The notes below the pieces were generated by a model that had not been told where the DNA came from, made no database searches, and saw only the letters and a program-made list of their open reading frames with translations. Shown here in pieces: positions 26,739 to 35,734 of a stretch of DNA of 64,000 bases. Both the position numbers and the translations under genes were made by a program. The number at the start of each line of letters is the position of its first letter. The first letter of the stretch is position 1. This DNA is from Actinomycetota bacterium (GTDB taxonomy: Bacteria; Actinomycetota; UBA4738; HRBIN12), in assembly GCA_026003015.1 (NCBI GenBank), contig BPGL01000003.1:124001-188000 (forward strand), written 5' to 3'.

Positions 26739-26813
26739 GTGCCTTGCGCCGGTCATCCCCGACGCCCATGATCGGGCCCTGCGGCGGCCGGAGGCTGGAA
26801 CGAGGAGGGGAAG

Positions 26814-27953
26814 ATGATCCGTCCGTTCGATCGTTGGGGGCTCGTCAGGATCGCGGCGGCGCTCGCGGCCTTGCTCCTCGTCGCGGTCTCCTGCGGCGGC
26901 GGCCCGCAGGATGGGGGCGGCGCGACCTCCCCGGGCGCCGGCGGGACCACCGGCAGGTGCGGGGACCCCGAACGCCTCGGCGACACCCTGAACTTCTACA
27001 ACTGGGCCGACTACATCGACGAGGCGATCCTCGAGTCGTTCGAGCAGGAGTGCGGCGTTCGGGTCAGGATGGACACGTACACGTCGAACGAAGAGGCCAT
27101 CGCGAAGATCCGCGCCGGCAACTCCGGGTACAGCCTGGTGATCCCGACCGACTACGCGGTGCAGATCATGATCGACGAGGGACTGCTCCGGCCCCTGGAC
27201 ATGGCGAACATCCCGAACGTCGCCAACATCGACCCGAAGCAGATGGGGCAGTACTACGATCCCGACAACACGTACTCGATCCCGTACCAGTACTCCACGA
27301 CGGGGCTCGCGTACAACGTCACGGCGTTCGACACACCGCCCGACAGCTGGGGCGTGCTGTTCGACCAGAACCGCCACTGCGGGCAGTCCTCGCTCCTCGA
27401 GGACCAGCGCGAGGTGATCGGCGCGGCGCTCGTCTACCTCGGCTACGACTGGAACGAGACGGATCCGGAGGCCCACGAGAAGGCCCTCGATCTGCTCCTC
27501 GACGCCCGTGAGTGCGTGTCGGGCTTCGACTCGGCGAACTACATCGGGAACCTCGCCAGCGGCGAGGTCGTGGTCGCGCAGTCGTGGGGCTTCGCGGCCG
27601 GGATCGCGCGGGCCGAGAACCCCGACGTCGCCTACACGATCCCGAAGGAGGGCGGCACGATCTGGCAGGACAACTTCGTGATCCCCGCCGACGCGCCGGA
27701 CCCGTACACCGCCGAGGTCTTCATCAACTACATGCTCGAGCCGGACATCGGGGCGCTGCTCACGGAGTTCACCCTGGGATTCACCCCGAACCTCAAGGTG
27801 GAGCCGCTCCTGAGCGACGACTACCACCAGATCATCGACGAGGGGGGCATCGCGATCACGGACGAGGTTCGCGAGCGGCTCGTGTGGCAGGTGCGCGGAC
27901 CCGAGCACGACATCTTCGCCAAGACGTGGGAACAGGTCGTGGCGGCGGGCTAG
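26814..27953 (+). CDS. Putrescine/spermidine-type ABC substrate-binding lipoprotein (PotD/PotF-like)
   Basis: A 379-residue binding protein. Residues 1-25 are a lipoprotein signal with lipobox VAVSC. The mature part has LNFYNWADYIDEAILESFEQ (the PotD/PotF signature), YSLVIPTDYAVQIM, and PYQYSTTGLAYNV. The acidic pocket residues cannot be assigned to a particular polyamine. GAGGAGGGGAAG precedes the ATG. First gene of an operon with two permeases but no ATPase. Confidence 0.88.
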   Translation: MIRPFDRWGLVRIAAALAALLLVAVSCGGGPQDGGGATSPGAGGTTGRCGDPERLGDTLNFYNWADYIDEAILESFEQECGVRVRMDTYTSNEEAIAKIRAGNSGYSLVIPTDYAVQIMIDEGLLRPLDMANIPNVANIDPKQMGQYYDPDNTYSIPYQYSTTGLAYNVTAFDTPPDSWGVLFDQNRHCGQSSLLEDQREVIGAALVYLGYDWNETDPEAHEKALDLLLDARECVSGFDSANYIGNLASGEVVVAQSWGFAAGIARAENPDVAYTIPKEGGTIWQDNFVIPADAPDPYTAEVFINYMLEPDIGALLTEFTLGFTPNLKVEPLLSDDYHQIIDEGGIAITDEVRERLVWQVRGPEHDIFAKTWEQVVAAG

Positions 27954-27960
27954 CCGCGGT

Positions 27961-27976
27961 CGCCCGACGCCGGGCG
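27961..27976 (+). promoter_or_regulatory. Hairpin covering the start of the PotB-like gene
   Basis: CGCCCG (27961-27966) and CGGGCG (27971-27976) can pair around a 4-nt loop, and the hairpin includes the first base of the GTG start at 27976. No Shine-Dalgarno sequence is apparent upstream of that GTG. Such a structure could lower permease synthesis relative to the binding protein; this is inference. Confidence 0.35.
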
Positions 27977-28863
27977 TGACCGACGTGGGCCCCGAGGAGC
28001 GCCGCCGGCGCCGACGCCTGCTGCTGCTGGTCTCGCCCGGCGTCGCCTGGATCGTCGCGACCTACGTGCTGCCGACGCTGCTGATCCTCCTGTACTCGTT
28101 CCTCACCCCCAGGCTCGGCGGCGGCGTGGAATGGCGGGTTTCCCTGGACGCCTACCGCACCCTCACCGCCGCGGATGCTCGGGCGTCGCTGTACAACCCC
28201 TACGTCACCGTCCTGGCGCGCTCGATCGTGTGGGCGGGGTTCACGACGGCCATCTGCTTCGTGCTCGCCCTCCCGGTGGCCCTGTACATCCACGGGCGGC
28301 GGACCGCGCTCGGGCGCTACGCCCTTCTCATCGCCGTGATGATCCCCTTCTGGACGAGCATGCTCGTCCGGACCTACGCGCTGCGCTACCTGCTGGCGAA
28401 CACGGGTCCGCTCAACGGCGTCCTTCGGTGGCTCGGCTTCGAGCCGATCACGTTGCTCAACAGCAGGATCGCGGTGGTGATCGGGCTCGTCTACACGGCG
28501 CTTCCGTTCATGATCCTGCCCCTTTACGCGGCCGTCGCCCGAGTCGACCCGCGGGTGCTCGAGGCGGGGCGGGACCTGGGCGCCAACGGCCCGCAGACCT
28601 TCGTGCGCGTGTTCCTCCCGCTGGTCTCCGCCGGGACCGTCGTGGGCTGCGTGCTCGTGTTCGTGCTCTCCGCCAGCCAGTACATCGTGCCCACGCTGCT
28701 GGGGGGCGGCAAGGTCAACATGATCGCGAACCTGATCGAGCTCCAGTTCGGCGACGCGTTCAACTGGCCGCTCGGGTCGGGGATCGCGATCTTCTTCTCC
28801 GCGCTCACCCTCCTCGGGCTCTCCGTGGTCACGGCCCATCGGCGGGAGGCCCAGCTCCTATGA
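27976..28863 (+). CDS. Polyamine-type ABC permease (PotB-like)
   Basis: A 295-residue membrane protein with about six transmembrane helices. LLLLVSPGVAWIVATYVLPT is the first helix; the EAA loop reads EAGRDLGANGPQTFVRVFLP near residue 195; the MIPFWTSMLVRTYALRYLL segment is typical of PotB/PotH. Its stop overlaps the PotC-like ATG (ATGA). The GTG start lies in a hairpin. Confidence 0.9.
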   Translation: MTDVGPEERRRRRRLLLLVSPGVAWIVATYVLPTLLILLYSFLTPRLGGGVEWRVSLDAYRTLTAADARASLYNPYVTVLARSIVWAGFTTAICFVLALPVALYIHGRRTALGRYALLIAVMIPFWTSMLVRTYALRYLLANTGPLNGVLRWLGFEPITLLNSRIAVVIGLVYTALPFMILPLYAAVARVDPRVLEAGRDLGANGPQTFVRVFLPLVSAGTVVGCVLVFVLSASQYIVPTLLGGGKVNMIANLIELQFGDAFNWPLGSGIAIFFSALTLLGLSVVTAHRREAQLL

Positions 28864-29714
28864 TCGCGACCCGCCCCGGAGGCCGCCTCGCCGTGGGGAT
28901 CTCCTCGGCCGCCGTCTACCTCTTCCTCTACCTGCCGGTCGTGGTCCTGGTGCTGTTCTCCTTCAACGGCTCGCGGACCGCGAGCCGATGGGAGGGCTTC
29001 ACCCTCGACTGGTACCGGGAGCTGGCCGACAACACCCGGATCCTGCAGGCGACCCGGGTGTCCCTCGTGGTCGCGGTCGTCTCCACCCTCGGCGCGGTCG
29101 TCTTGGGAACGATGCTCGCGCTGGGCCTCGAGCGCCACCGGTTCCGGGGGCAAGGCGTCGTCCGCCAGATCGTCTACCTCCCGGTGATCGCGCCTGAGAT
29201 CGTCACCGGCGTCTCCCTGCTGGCCTTCTTCTCCCTCGTCATCGGTTGGCTCAACGACGTCCTCGGGCGCAGCGCGGCCGACGCCCTGCGCATGGGCCTG
29301 CCGACGGTCGTCGTGTCCCACATCGCCTTCAACACCGCGTTCGTCGCGCTCGTCGTGCGGGTCAGCCTGGCAAACTTCGACCGCGCGATCGAGGAAGCCG
29401 GCCAGGACCTCGGTGCCTCCCCCTGGGCGACGTTCTGGCGCGTGACGCTTCCGGTCATCGCCCCCGGCGTCCTGGGCGGGGCGCTGCTCGCCTTCTCGCT
29501 GTCGCTGGACAACTTCGTGATCACGTTCTTCGTCGCCGGCCCGGGTGGCGCCACGCTGCCGATCGAGATCTTCGGGCAGCTGCGGCGCACGATCCGACCC
29601 GACATCAACGCGGTCTCATCCATCCTGTTCGGGGTCTCGACGCTCGCGCTGCTCCTCGCCCTGGGGGCCCAGGCGGCCGGCGAGCGGCGCGCGCGCTCCC
29701 GGGGACCCGCCTGA
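28860..29714 (+). CDS. Polyamine-type ABC permease (PotC-like)
   Basis: A 284-residue membrane protein with about six helices. AAVYLFLYLPVVVLVLFSFN is the first, the EAA loop is EEAGQDLGASPWATFWRVTLP, and SLDNFVITFFVAGPGGATLP is diagnostic of PotC/PotI. Ends 19 bp before the convergent molybdenum-hydroxylase gene. The ATPase (PotA) expected beside it is absent from the whole window. Confidence 0.9.
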   Translation: MIATRPGGRLAVGISSAAVYLFLYLPVVVLVLFSFNGSRTASRWEGFTLDWYRELADNTRILQATRVSLVVAVVSTLGAVVLGTMLALGLERHRFRGQGVVRQIVYLPVIAPEIVTGVSLLAFFSLVIGWLNDVLGRSAADALRMGLPTVVVSHIAFNTAFVALVVRVSLANFDRAIEEAGQDLGASPWATFWRVTLPVIAPGVLGGALLAFSLSLDNFVITFFVAGPGGATLPIEIFGQLRRTIRPDINAVSSILFGVSTLALLLALGAQAAGERRARSRGPA

Positions 29715-29733
29715 CGGGCCGTCGATGGGCCTG

Positions 29734-32040
29734 TCAGCCGCGGCGGGAGGCGATCGCGGCCAGGACGCGCTCGGGCGTGACCGGCAGCGCGGTGATCTGG
29801 ACCCCGATCGCGTCGGCCACCGCGAGCGGGATCACGGCGATGGGCGGTCCGATCGGAGGCTCACCGATCCCTCGGGCGCCGAACGGGCCGACCCCCTCCC
29901 CCGACTCGAGGACCACGGCCTCGATGTCCGGAACGTCCGCCGCCGTCGGCATCAGGTAGCGGAACAGCCCCGGCGTGAGGTTGACGCCATCGCGGACGAC
30001 GAGCTCCTCCAGGAGCGCCTGTCCGAGCCCCTGCACGACGCCGCCCGAGATCTGGCCCTCCACGCTCTTCGGGTTGATCGCCCGCCCGACGTCGTGGGCC
30101 GCGATGTACCGAAGGACCCTGACCTGCCCCGTGTCCAGGTCCACCTCGACGTCGGCCAGGTGCGTGCCGAAGGTGAAGTCCGGGAAGATCCGCTCCCCGG
30201 CGAGCTCTCGGGTCACCGGTCGGCCCTTGGGCCCGAAGAACGTGCCGAGCGCCTCGACCGGCACGTTGCCGCGGCGGCAGATCGCCAGCACCTCCTCGAT
30301 CGGCACCCGTCTCGTCGGCCCGCTCACCGCACCCGGTTCGAGCGTGAGCGACTCGACCGGGTCGCCCGTCGCCGCCGCGACGGCGGCCAGGAGGTTCGCA
30401 CGCAGCGCCGTAGCGGCCTCGTACACGGCGTTGCCGGACATCAGGAGCTGACGGGTCGCCGTGGTCGTGCCGGCAAGCGGGGTCAGCGCGGAGTCCCCGA
30501 AGTGCACGGTCACCCGCTCCAACTCGACCCCCAGGACCTCCGCGGCGATCTGGCCGAGCGAGAACGCCTGACCACCGCCGATGTCGGGCACCCCGCATCG
30601 GACCGTGAGCGACCCGTCCGCTTGGAACCCGACCCAAGCTGCAGCCGAGTCGTTCAGCCAAACGAGGCGTCCGTAGGACTGGAAGTTCGACGCGATCGCC
30701 CGACCGACGACGCGTCGAGGGCCGGACGGCTGGGGCTTGGGGCCGGCCCGCTCCCGGACCGCGTCGATCGTCTGGGGAAGCTGCACCTCGGTGATGAGCT
30801 CCTGCCCCACCGGCAACCGATCGCCGCGGACGAGCGCGTTGCGCTTGCGGACCTCGCCGGGGTCCATGCCGAGCCGCCGGGCCAAAGCGTCCATCTGCGA
30901 TTCGTAGCCCAACACGACCTGCATCCCTCCGAAGCCCCGGAAGGCCGAGGCGGGCGGGTTGTTCGTGTAGGCAGCACGGGACCGGATCTTCACGTTCGGC
31001 ACCCGGTACGGTCCGCACGCGTGGACGGTCGCGTAGAGCAGGACGAGGGCCGACAGGTAGGCGTAGGCGCCGGCGTCGGCGAGGATCTCGACGTCCTGGG
31101 CGAGCAGCGAGCCGTCGGCCGCCGCGGCGGTCCGGTAGCGCATCGTCATCCGATGCCGCTTGGGGCGGGCCAGGAGCGACTCGTTGCGCGTCCACTGCAT
31201 CCGGACGGGCCGCCGGGTCCTCCAAACGGCCAGGGCGATGTACGGCTCGACGGTCATATCCTCCTTGCCGCCGAAGCCCCCGCCGACGTAGGGCGCGATG
31301 ACCCGGACCTTGGCCTCGGGAAGCCCGAGGATGCGGGCGACGTCTCGGTAGTGCTCGACGACCTGCGTGGCCACGCGCAGGGTGAGGACGCCGTCGTCGT
31401 CGATCCACCCCACGCCCGCCTCCGGCTCGAGGTACGCGTGATCGACGAACTGCGTCCGGTACTCGCCCTCGACGACGACGGCGGCCTCCGCCAGTGCCGC
31501 GTCGACGTCGCCGCGGTCGATCGTCCACTCGGCGAGCAGGTTGCCCGTCTCGTGGACGAGCGGCGCTCCCTCCGCAAGCGCGGCCGCCGGGTCGGACACC
31601 ACCGGCAGCTCCTCGATCTCGACCTCGACGAGCGAGCACGCGCGCGCCAGCACGTCCTCGCTGTCGGCAACGACGAGCGCGATCGGCTCGCCGTGGAAGC
31701 GCACCCGGTCGGTGGCAAGCACCTGCATGCTCGCCCGCAGCGGCTGCACCTCGATCGTCTGCCCTGGTACGTCAACCCGGATCTCGTTGTTCGGGATGTC
31801 CTCGCCCAGGAGCACGTCGACCACGCCCGGGAGCTCGCGCGCCGCGCTCACGTCCCGTCGGAGGATCCTTCCGCTGGGAACCTGTGCACGGACCAAGCGC
31901 GCGTGCAGCATGTGCGGGAGCACGAGGTCTCCGGCGTAGCGGGTGGTACCGGCGATCTTCTCCGCCTGATCGTGGCGAGCCAACGGGCGGTGGACCACCC
32001 TGAGCTCGTCGAGCTTCGAGGTCCGAACCTCGTCGTTCAC
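29734..32040 (-). CDS. Molybdenum hydroxylase large subunit (xanthine dehydrogenase family)
   Basis: A 768-residue molybdopterin-binding subunit. VGGGFGGKEDMTVEPYIAL, NPPASAFRGFGGMQVVLGYE and the catalytic Glu in GARGIGEPPIGPPIA match the xanthine/nicotinate/aldehyde dehydrogenase family. The SAFRGFGG loop lacks the AYxCSFR cysteine of CO dehydrogenase, so it is not CoxL. The GTG start is in a GTGA overlap with the iron-sulfur subunit. A hydroxylase of a purine, pyridine or other N-heterocycle, or an aldehyde oxidase, is likely; exact substrate unknown. Confidence 0.9.
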   Translation of the reverse strand: MNDEVRTSKLDELRVVHRPLARHDQAEKIAGTTRYAGDLVLPHMLHARLVRAQVPSGRILRRDVSAARELPGVVDVLLGEDIPNNEIRVDVPGQTIEVQPLRASMQVLATDRVRFHGEPIALVVADSEDVLARACSLVEVEIEELPVVSDPAAALAEGAPLVHETGNLLAEWTIDRGDVDAALAEAAVVVEGEYRTQFVDHAYLEPEAGVGWIDDDGVLTLRVATQVVEHYRDVARILGLPEAKVRVIAPYVGGGFGGKEDMTVEPYIALAVWRTRRPVRMQWTRNESLLARPKRHRMTMRYRTAAAADGSLLAQDVEILADAGAYAYLSALVLLYATVHACGPYRVPNVKIRSRAAYTNNPPASAFRGFGGMQVVLGYESQMDALARRLGMDPGEVRKRNALVRGDRLPVGQELITEVQLPQTIDAVRERAGPKPQPSGPRRVVGRAIASNFQSYGRLVWLNDSAAAWVGFQADGSLTVRCGVPDIGGGQAFSLGQIAAEVLGVELERVTVHFGDSALTPLAGTTTATRQLLMSGNAVYEAATALRANLLAAVAAATGDPVESLTLEPGAVSGPTRRVPIEEVLAICRRGNVPVEALGTFFGPKGRPVTRELAGERIFPDFTFGTHLADVEVDLDTGQVRVLRYIAAHDVGRAINPKSVEGQISGGVVQGLGQALLEELVVRDGVNLTPGLFRYLMPTAADVPDIEAVVLESGEGVGPFGARGIGEPPIGPPIAVIPLAVADAIGVQITALPVTPERVLAAIASRRG

Positions 32041-32528
32041 CCCTGAACACCTCGCGACTGGGCGTCCTCGATCGCGTCGACGATCGGCTGGTACCCGGTG
32101 CACCGGCAGAGGTTCCCGTGGAGCGCCTCCCGGATCTCCTGCCTCGACAGTCGGCCCCGGGCGTCTCGCAGGAGCGCGTGAGCACAGACGAGCAGGCCGG
32201 GCGTGCAGAAGCCGCACTGGGCGGCGTGGTGCTCGTGGAACGACCGCTGGAGCGCGCCGAGCGACCCGTCCGGCTCGCACAGGCCCGCCGCCGTCGTGAT
32301 GGAGGCCCCGTCGACCTGGGCCGCGAGCACGAGGCACGCGCTGGCCAGCTCGCCGTCGATCAGCACCGTGCAGGCCCCGCACACACCCTCGCCGCACCCG
32401 TACTTCGGGTCGGTGACGCCGGCGACCTCGCGCAGCCACCGCAGGAGCGACAGGTGCGCGCCGGTCGTCGCCGCGACCCGCCGTCCGTTCACCGTGAGCG
32501 TGATGTCCATCGTCATGGGCTCGCTCAT
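32037..32528 (-). CDS. Molybdenum hydroxylase 2Fe-2S subunit
   Basis: A 163-residue protein with two 2Fe-2S clusters. The plant-ferredoxin-type cluster has YGCGEGVCGACTVLIDG near residue 45, and the second has CGFCTPG near residue 105 with NLCRCTGY near residue 140. Standard for XdhC/CoxS-type small subunits. Its ATG overlaps the FAD-subunit stop (ATGA), and its own stop overlaps the large-subunit GTG. Confidence 0.93.
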   Translation of the reverse strand: MSEPMTMDITLTVNGRRVAATTGAHLSLLRWLREVAGVTDPKYGCGEGVCGACTVLIDGELASACLVLAAQVDGASITTAAGLCEPDGSLGALQRSFHEHHAAQCGFCTPGLLVCAHALLRDARGRLSRQEIREALHGNLCRCTGYQPIVDAIEDAQSRGVQG

Positions 32529-33391
32529 CGACCCGATCCCCCCGCCCGCTCCACCGCGCGCCGCAGCGCGCGCACCAGCAAGACCCGGGCCAGCTGGCGC
32601 CGGTACTCGGCGCTCGCGACCTCGTCGTCGATCGGCTCCAGACCTTCGGGCTCACCGACCCGGTCCTCGAGGTCCTCGGCCCGAGCCCCCTCGACGCGCA
32701 CCTCGACGGCGCCGATCCGGATCGGCCGACCGGCGACGCCCGAGAGCCCGGCCCGGGCCTCCACGATCCGGCCGTCGACCACGCGGACGAGCGCGGCGGC
32801 CGCGACGATCGCGAAGTCCCCGAGACGTGGCGAGACCTCGGTGAAGCCCCAGCCCCAGCCGGGCCCGAGCACCGGGACGCGGATCTCGGCGACGAGCTCC
32901 TCGGGCGCCCTCGCCGTCGTGAACGGCCCCAGGTGGAAATCGGACGCGCCCACCGTGCGCGCCTGCGCCCCATCGCGCAGCTCGTAGCTCGCACCGAGGA
33001 CCGTCATCGCCAGGGGGATCTCGGCGACCGGATCGGCGTGGGCGATCGAGCCACCGACCGTGCCTCGGGCTCGAACCCTGGGCGAGCCGATCCAGCGAAC
33101 GGCGTCCGCGAGCAGGGGCTGTCGGGTCCGAACGAGCTCGTCGCGCTCGAGGTCGGCGTGGCGGGCGAGCGCGCCGATCCGCAGGTAGCCGTCCTCCGCC
33201 ACGATCTGTCTGGCCTCGCGCACGCCGCCGAGGTCGACGACCGTCGCCGGCTCGACCAGGCCGAGGTTCACCATCGGCAGCAGCGATTGCCCCCCGGCGA
33301 TCGGGATCGCCGGCGCCGGCTCCGATCGGAGGAGCTCGCACGCCTCCGCGAACGAGCGAGCGCGGGCGTAGCGGAACGGCGTCACGAACAC
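32525..33391 (-). CDS. Molybdenum hydroxylase FAD-binding subunit
   Basis: A 288-residue CoxM/XdhB-type subunit. The FAD-binding motifs are IPIAGGQSLLPMVNLGL near residue 30 and RARGTVGGSIAHADPVAEIPLAM near residue 108 (TVGGSIAHADP). The C-terminal CO-dehydrogenase flavoprotein domain ends with RRAVERAGGSGR. GTG at 33391 is the start; element B lies 41-77 bp upstream. First gene of the three-subunit operon, order FAD, Fe-S, Mo. Confidence 0.9.
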   Translation of the reverse strand: MFVTPFRYARARSFAEACELLRSEPAPAIPIAGGQSLLPMVNLGLVEPATVVDLGGVREARQIVAEDGYLRIGALARHADLERDELVRTRQPLLADAVRWIGSPRVRARGTVGGSIAHADPVAEIPLAMTVLGASYELRDGAQARTVGASDFHLGPFTTARAPEELVAEIRVPVLGPGWGWGFTEVSPRLGDFAIVAAAALVRVVDGRIVEARAGLSGVAGRPIRIGAVEVRVEGARAEDLEDRVGEPEGLEPIDDEVASAEYRRQLARVLLVRALRRAVERAGGSGR

Positions 33392-33431
33392 GAGGAGGAC
33401 CTCCGGCGCACGCCCGGATCATAGGGAGCGC

Positions 33432-33467
33432 TTCTCGCCGCGCTCAATCGATTCTCACCGAGCAAGA
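33432..33467. promoter_or_regulatory. Conserved operator-like element B (TTCTC repeats)
   Basis: TTCTC at 33432 and at 33452, again 20 bp apart, with TCTCACCGAGCAAGA forming an imperfect inverted repeat. Matches element A at 27 of 36 positions, including the shared CTCAA between the repeats. Located upstream of the molybdenum-hydroxylase operon. Confidence 0.6.
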
Positions 33468-33477
33468 ACCGTGCCCG

Positions 33478-34737
33478 TCAGCGACCGGCGAGCAGATCGT
33501 CGAGCGCGGCTCCCAGTCCCTCGGCCAGCTCCGCGACGTGCGCCTGCGTGAGGATCAGCGGCGGCGAAACGTGGATCGCGCCGCCGGCGAGCATCCGCGT
33601 CATGATCCCGTGGCGTCGGCACGCGGGCACGACACGGTCGAGCAGATCCGGCACCTCCTCGAGGGCTCGTGGGTCGACCTGGACGGCCGCCAGAACCCCC
33701 GTGCCCGCTCGGACCTCGCTCACGAGCTCGTGATCGGACAGCGGCGCGAGCGCGACGGCGAGCTCGCCCTCGAGCGCTTGCGCGCGCTCGATCAGGCCCT
33801 CGGACGCCACGATGTCGAGGTTCGCGATCCCCACGGCGCAGGCGGTCGCGTGCCCCGAGTAGGTGTAGCCGTGGCGGAACATCCCGACCCCGGGGGCGAA
33901 GAAGGGCTCCCACACCCGAGGCGCGACGATGACGGCCCCCAGCGGGAGGTACCCGCTCGTGACCCCCTTCGCACACGTGATCAGGTCTGGATCGAGGCCC
34001 CACCGCTCGCTCGCGAACCACCGACCCACGCGGCCGAACCCGGTGACGACCTCGTCGGCAACGAACAGGACGTCCGCGTCGCGGCAGATCGCCCGCGCCT
34101 TCTCCAGGTAGCCCTCCGGTGGCGCGAACACCCCGCCCGCCCCGATCACCGGTTCGCAGAAGAACGCCGCGACGCGCTCGCGACCCACGTGTTCGATCGC
34201 ATCGCCGAGCGCGTCGGCGTCGTTCCAGGGAACCTCGACGACGTCGGGCAGGAGTTCGCCGAACCCCTCCAGGTTGGCTCGGATGCCGGCGAGCGACGTA
34301 CCGGCGACGTGCATCCCGTGGTAGGCGCGCTCGCGCCGGATCAGCACGCGGCGTTCCGGTTGACCCATGAGCCCCCAGAAGCGGCGGGTGATCTTGACCG
34401 CCGTGTCGATCGCGTCGGACCCGCCGCTCGTGAAGAAGACCTTGGCGTCGCGGACGGGCGCGATCGCGGCGATGCGTTCGGCCAGCTCGGTCGCCGGCGG
34501 GTTCGTCAGGTCCTGGAAGATCGAGTACGTCTCGAGCCGCTCGAGTTGCTCGGCCGCGGCGCGGGCGAGCTCGGACCGCCCGTGCCCGACGTTGCAGTAC
34601 CACAGGCTCCCGGCCGCGTCGAGGTATCGGCGACCCTGCGCGTCCCAGACGTAGGCCCCCTCACCGCGGACGATCGACAGCTCCCCGGTCGCACCGACCG
34701 CGGCCATGTCGGCGAACGGGTGCCACAACGCGCTCAC
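33478..34737 (-). CDS. Class III PLP aminotransferase (omega-amino acid/amine type)
   Basis: A 419-residue aminotransferase beginning LWHPFADMAAVG. The PLP sites are VFFTSGGSDAIDTAVKITRRFW, VLFVADEVVTGFGRVGRWF (Asp for the pyridine nitrogen) and the Lys in LITCAKGVTSGYLPLGAV. This is the omega-amino-acid:pyruvate/putrescine aminotransferase-like branch. GTG start in a GTGA overlap with the amidohydrolase-like gene. It could transaminate the amine brought in by the PotBCD-like importer. Confidence 0.9.
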   Translation of the reverse strand: MSALWHPFADMAAVGATGELSIVRGEGAYVWDAQGRRYLDAAGSLWYCNVGHGRSELARAAAEQLERLETYSIFQDLTNPPATELAERIAAIAPVRDAKVFFTSGGSDAIDTAVKITRRFWGLMGQPERRVLIRRERAYHGMHVAGTSLAGIRANLEGFGELLPDVVEVPWNDADALGDAIEHVGRERVAAFFCEPVIGAGGVFAPPEGYLEKARAICRDADVLFVADEVVTGFGRVGRWFASERWGLDPDLITCAKGVTSGYLPLGAVIVAPRVWEPFFAPGVGMFRHGYTYSGHATACAVGIANLDIVASEGLIERAQALEGELAVALAPLSDHELVSEVRAGTGVLAAVQVDPRALEEVPDLLDRVVPACRRHGIMTRMLAGGAIHVSPPLILTQAHVAELAEGLGAALDDLLAGR

Positions 34738-35684
34738 TCCGCACCCCCCGACGGACGGTGGTCGGGGAGGTCGACGGGGGCCGCCGGGGTCCACCCCGGC
34801 TCGAGGCCCAGGACCTCCACCGGGGTTCGCTTCGTCATCTTCTCCAGGTACTCGTAGGGGACACCGAGCGACAGGAGGGCCGCCAGCAGCATCCTGAGCC
34901 CCTCGGGATGCGGCGGACCTGCGAACTGCCCGAGATCCGAGCCCAGGACGAGGTGCTCGCCCTCGAGCTCCATGATCCACCCGGCGAGCTCGGCCGGCTG
35001 CTGCTCCCAGAAGATCGGACTCACGCATGAGCACGCCACGTACTCGATCGTCGCGCCCTTGGCGATCAGCTCCTTCTGCACGGAGACGTCGAGCCTGCAC
35101 AGCGACCAGTTCGCGTGCGTCACGATGAAGCGGCGAACGCCGGCCTCGAGCGCGGCGTCCTGAAGGGCTCGGATCTCCGGCAGCGACAGGTGCCCCGTGG
35201 CGAGCGCGACGTCGTTCTCGGCGACGATCTCGCAGATCGTCCGCGCCTCCTTCGTGAGCGTGCGCCCGTCCTCCTCGAAGACCGTGATCCCCTCACCCGG
35301 GAGCTGCGGACGGCGTCGACCGAACTGCGGGTAGTCGGGGATCGCGAAGAAGTCCTGGTGATGCTTCGCGTGGTTCGAGGGCATCCACACGACCCGAGCA
35401 CCGTAGTGGATCGCGGCTTCGGCGACGAAGGGGTTCAGGCCTCCCACCGATCGGTTCAGCACGACAGCTCCGAAGACCTCGATCCCGCGGTACATCCGGT
35501 TCACGTAGTAAGCGCGTCCGGTCGTGGAGGCGTCGTGGTCCTTCAGCACGAAGCCGCGCATCCCGTAGCGCAACCCGTACTCTGCGAGCGCAGCGTCGTC
35601 GATGTGGCGCTCGAACAGGGCGGGCGCGGTGTGCGCGTGCATGTCGATCGCACCGCGCAGCAGCTCGAGATCGGGACGGTCCAC
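34734..35684 (-). CDS. Amidohydrolase-like metal-dependent hydrolase (DUF6282-like)
   Basis: A 316-residue protein. The N-terminus has AIDMHAHTAPALFERHIDD, a metal-binding HxH typical of amidohydrolase-fold enzymes, followed by LKDHDASTTGRAYYVNR and VVLNRSVGGLNPFVAEAA. Further His/Asp candidates are in VALATGHLSLPE, FIVTHANWSLCRLD and LVLGSDLGQFAGPPHPEG. I place it in the DUF6282 family with moderate confidence; the reaction is not known. GTG start with AAGGAGGG upstream. Overlaps the aminotransferase, so they form one unit, transcribed away from the IclR gene. Confidence 0.75.
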   Translation of the reverse strand: MDRPDLELLRGAIDMHAHTAPALFERHIDDAALAEYGLRYGMRGFVLKDHDASTTGRAYYVNRMYRGIEVFGAVVLNRSVGGLNPFVAEAAIHYGARVVWMPSNHAKHHQDFFAIPDYPQFGRRRPQLPGEGITVFEEDGRTLTKEARTICEIVAENDVALATGHLSLPEIRALQDAALEAGVRRFIVTHANWSLCRLDVSVQKELIAKGATIEYVACSCVSPIFWEQQPAELAGWIMELEGEHLVLGSDLGQFAGPPHPEGLRMLLAALLSLGVPYEYLEKMTKRTPVEVLGLEPGWTPAAPVDLPDHRPSGGAE

Positions 35685-35699
35685 GGCCTTCGCCCTCCT

Positions 35700-35714
35700 T
35701 CTCGTATGGTGAGA
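35700..35714. promoter_or_regulatory. TCTC-N7-GAGA inverted repeat in the divergent promoter region
   Basis: TCTC, seven nt, GAGA: the same geometry as the second half of elements A and B (TCTC-N7-GAGA or AAGA), although the central seven bases differ. It lies between the divergent amidohydrolase-like and IclR genes, next to the ribosome site of the former. Confidence 0.35.
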
Positions 35715-35734
35715 TGTGCTTTCGATCGGTGGCA

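Noticed and set aside
29545-32046. An 833-codon plus-strand frame over the molybdenum hydroxylase
   Set aside because: It is the GC-rich antisense shadow; the minus strand has a full family match with all motifs.
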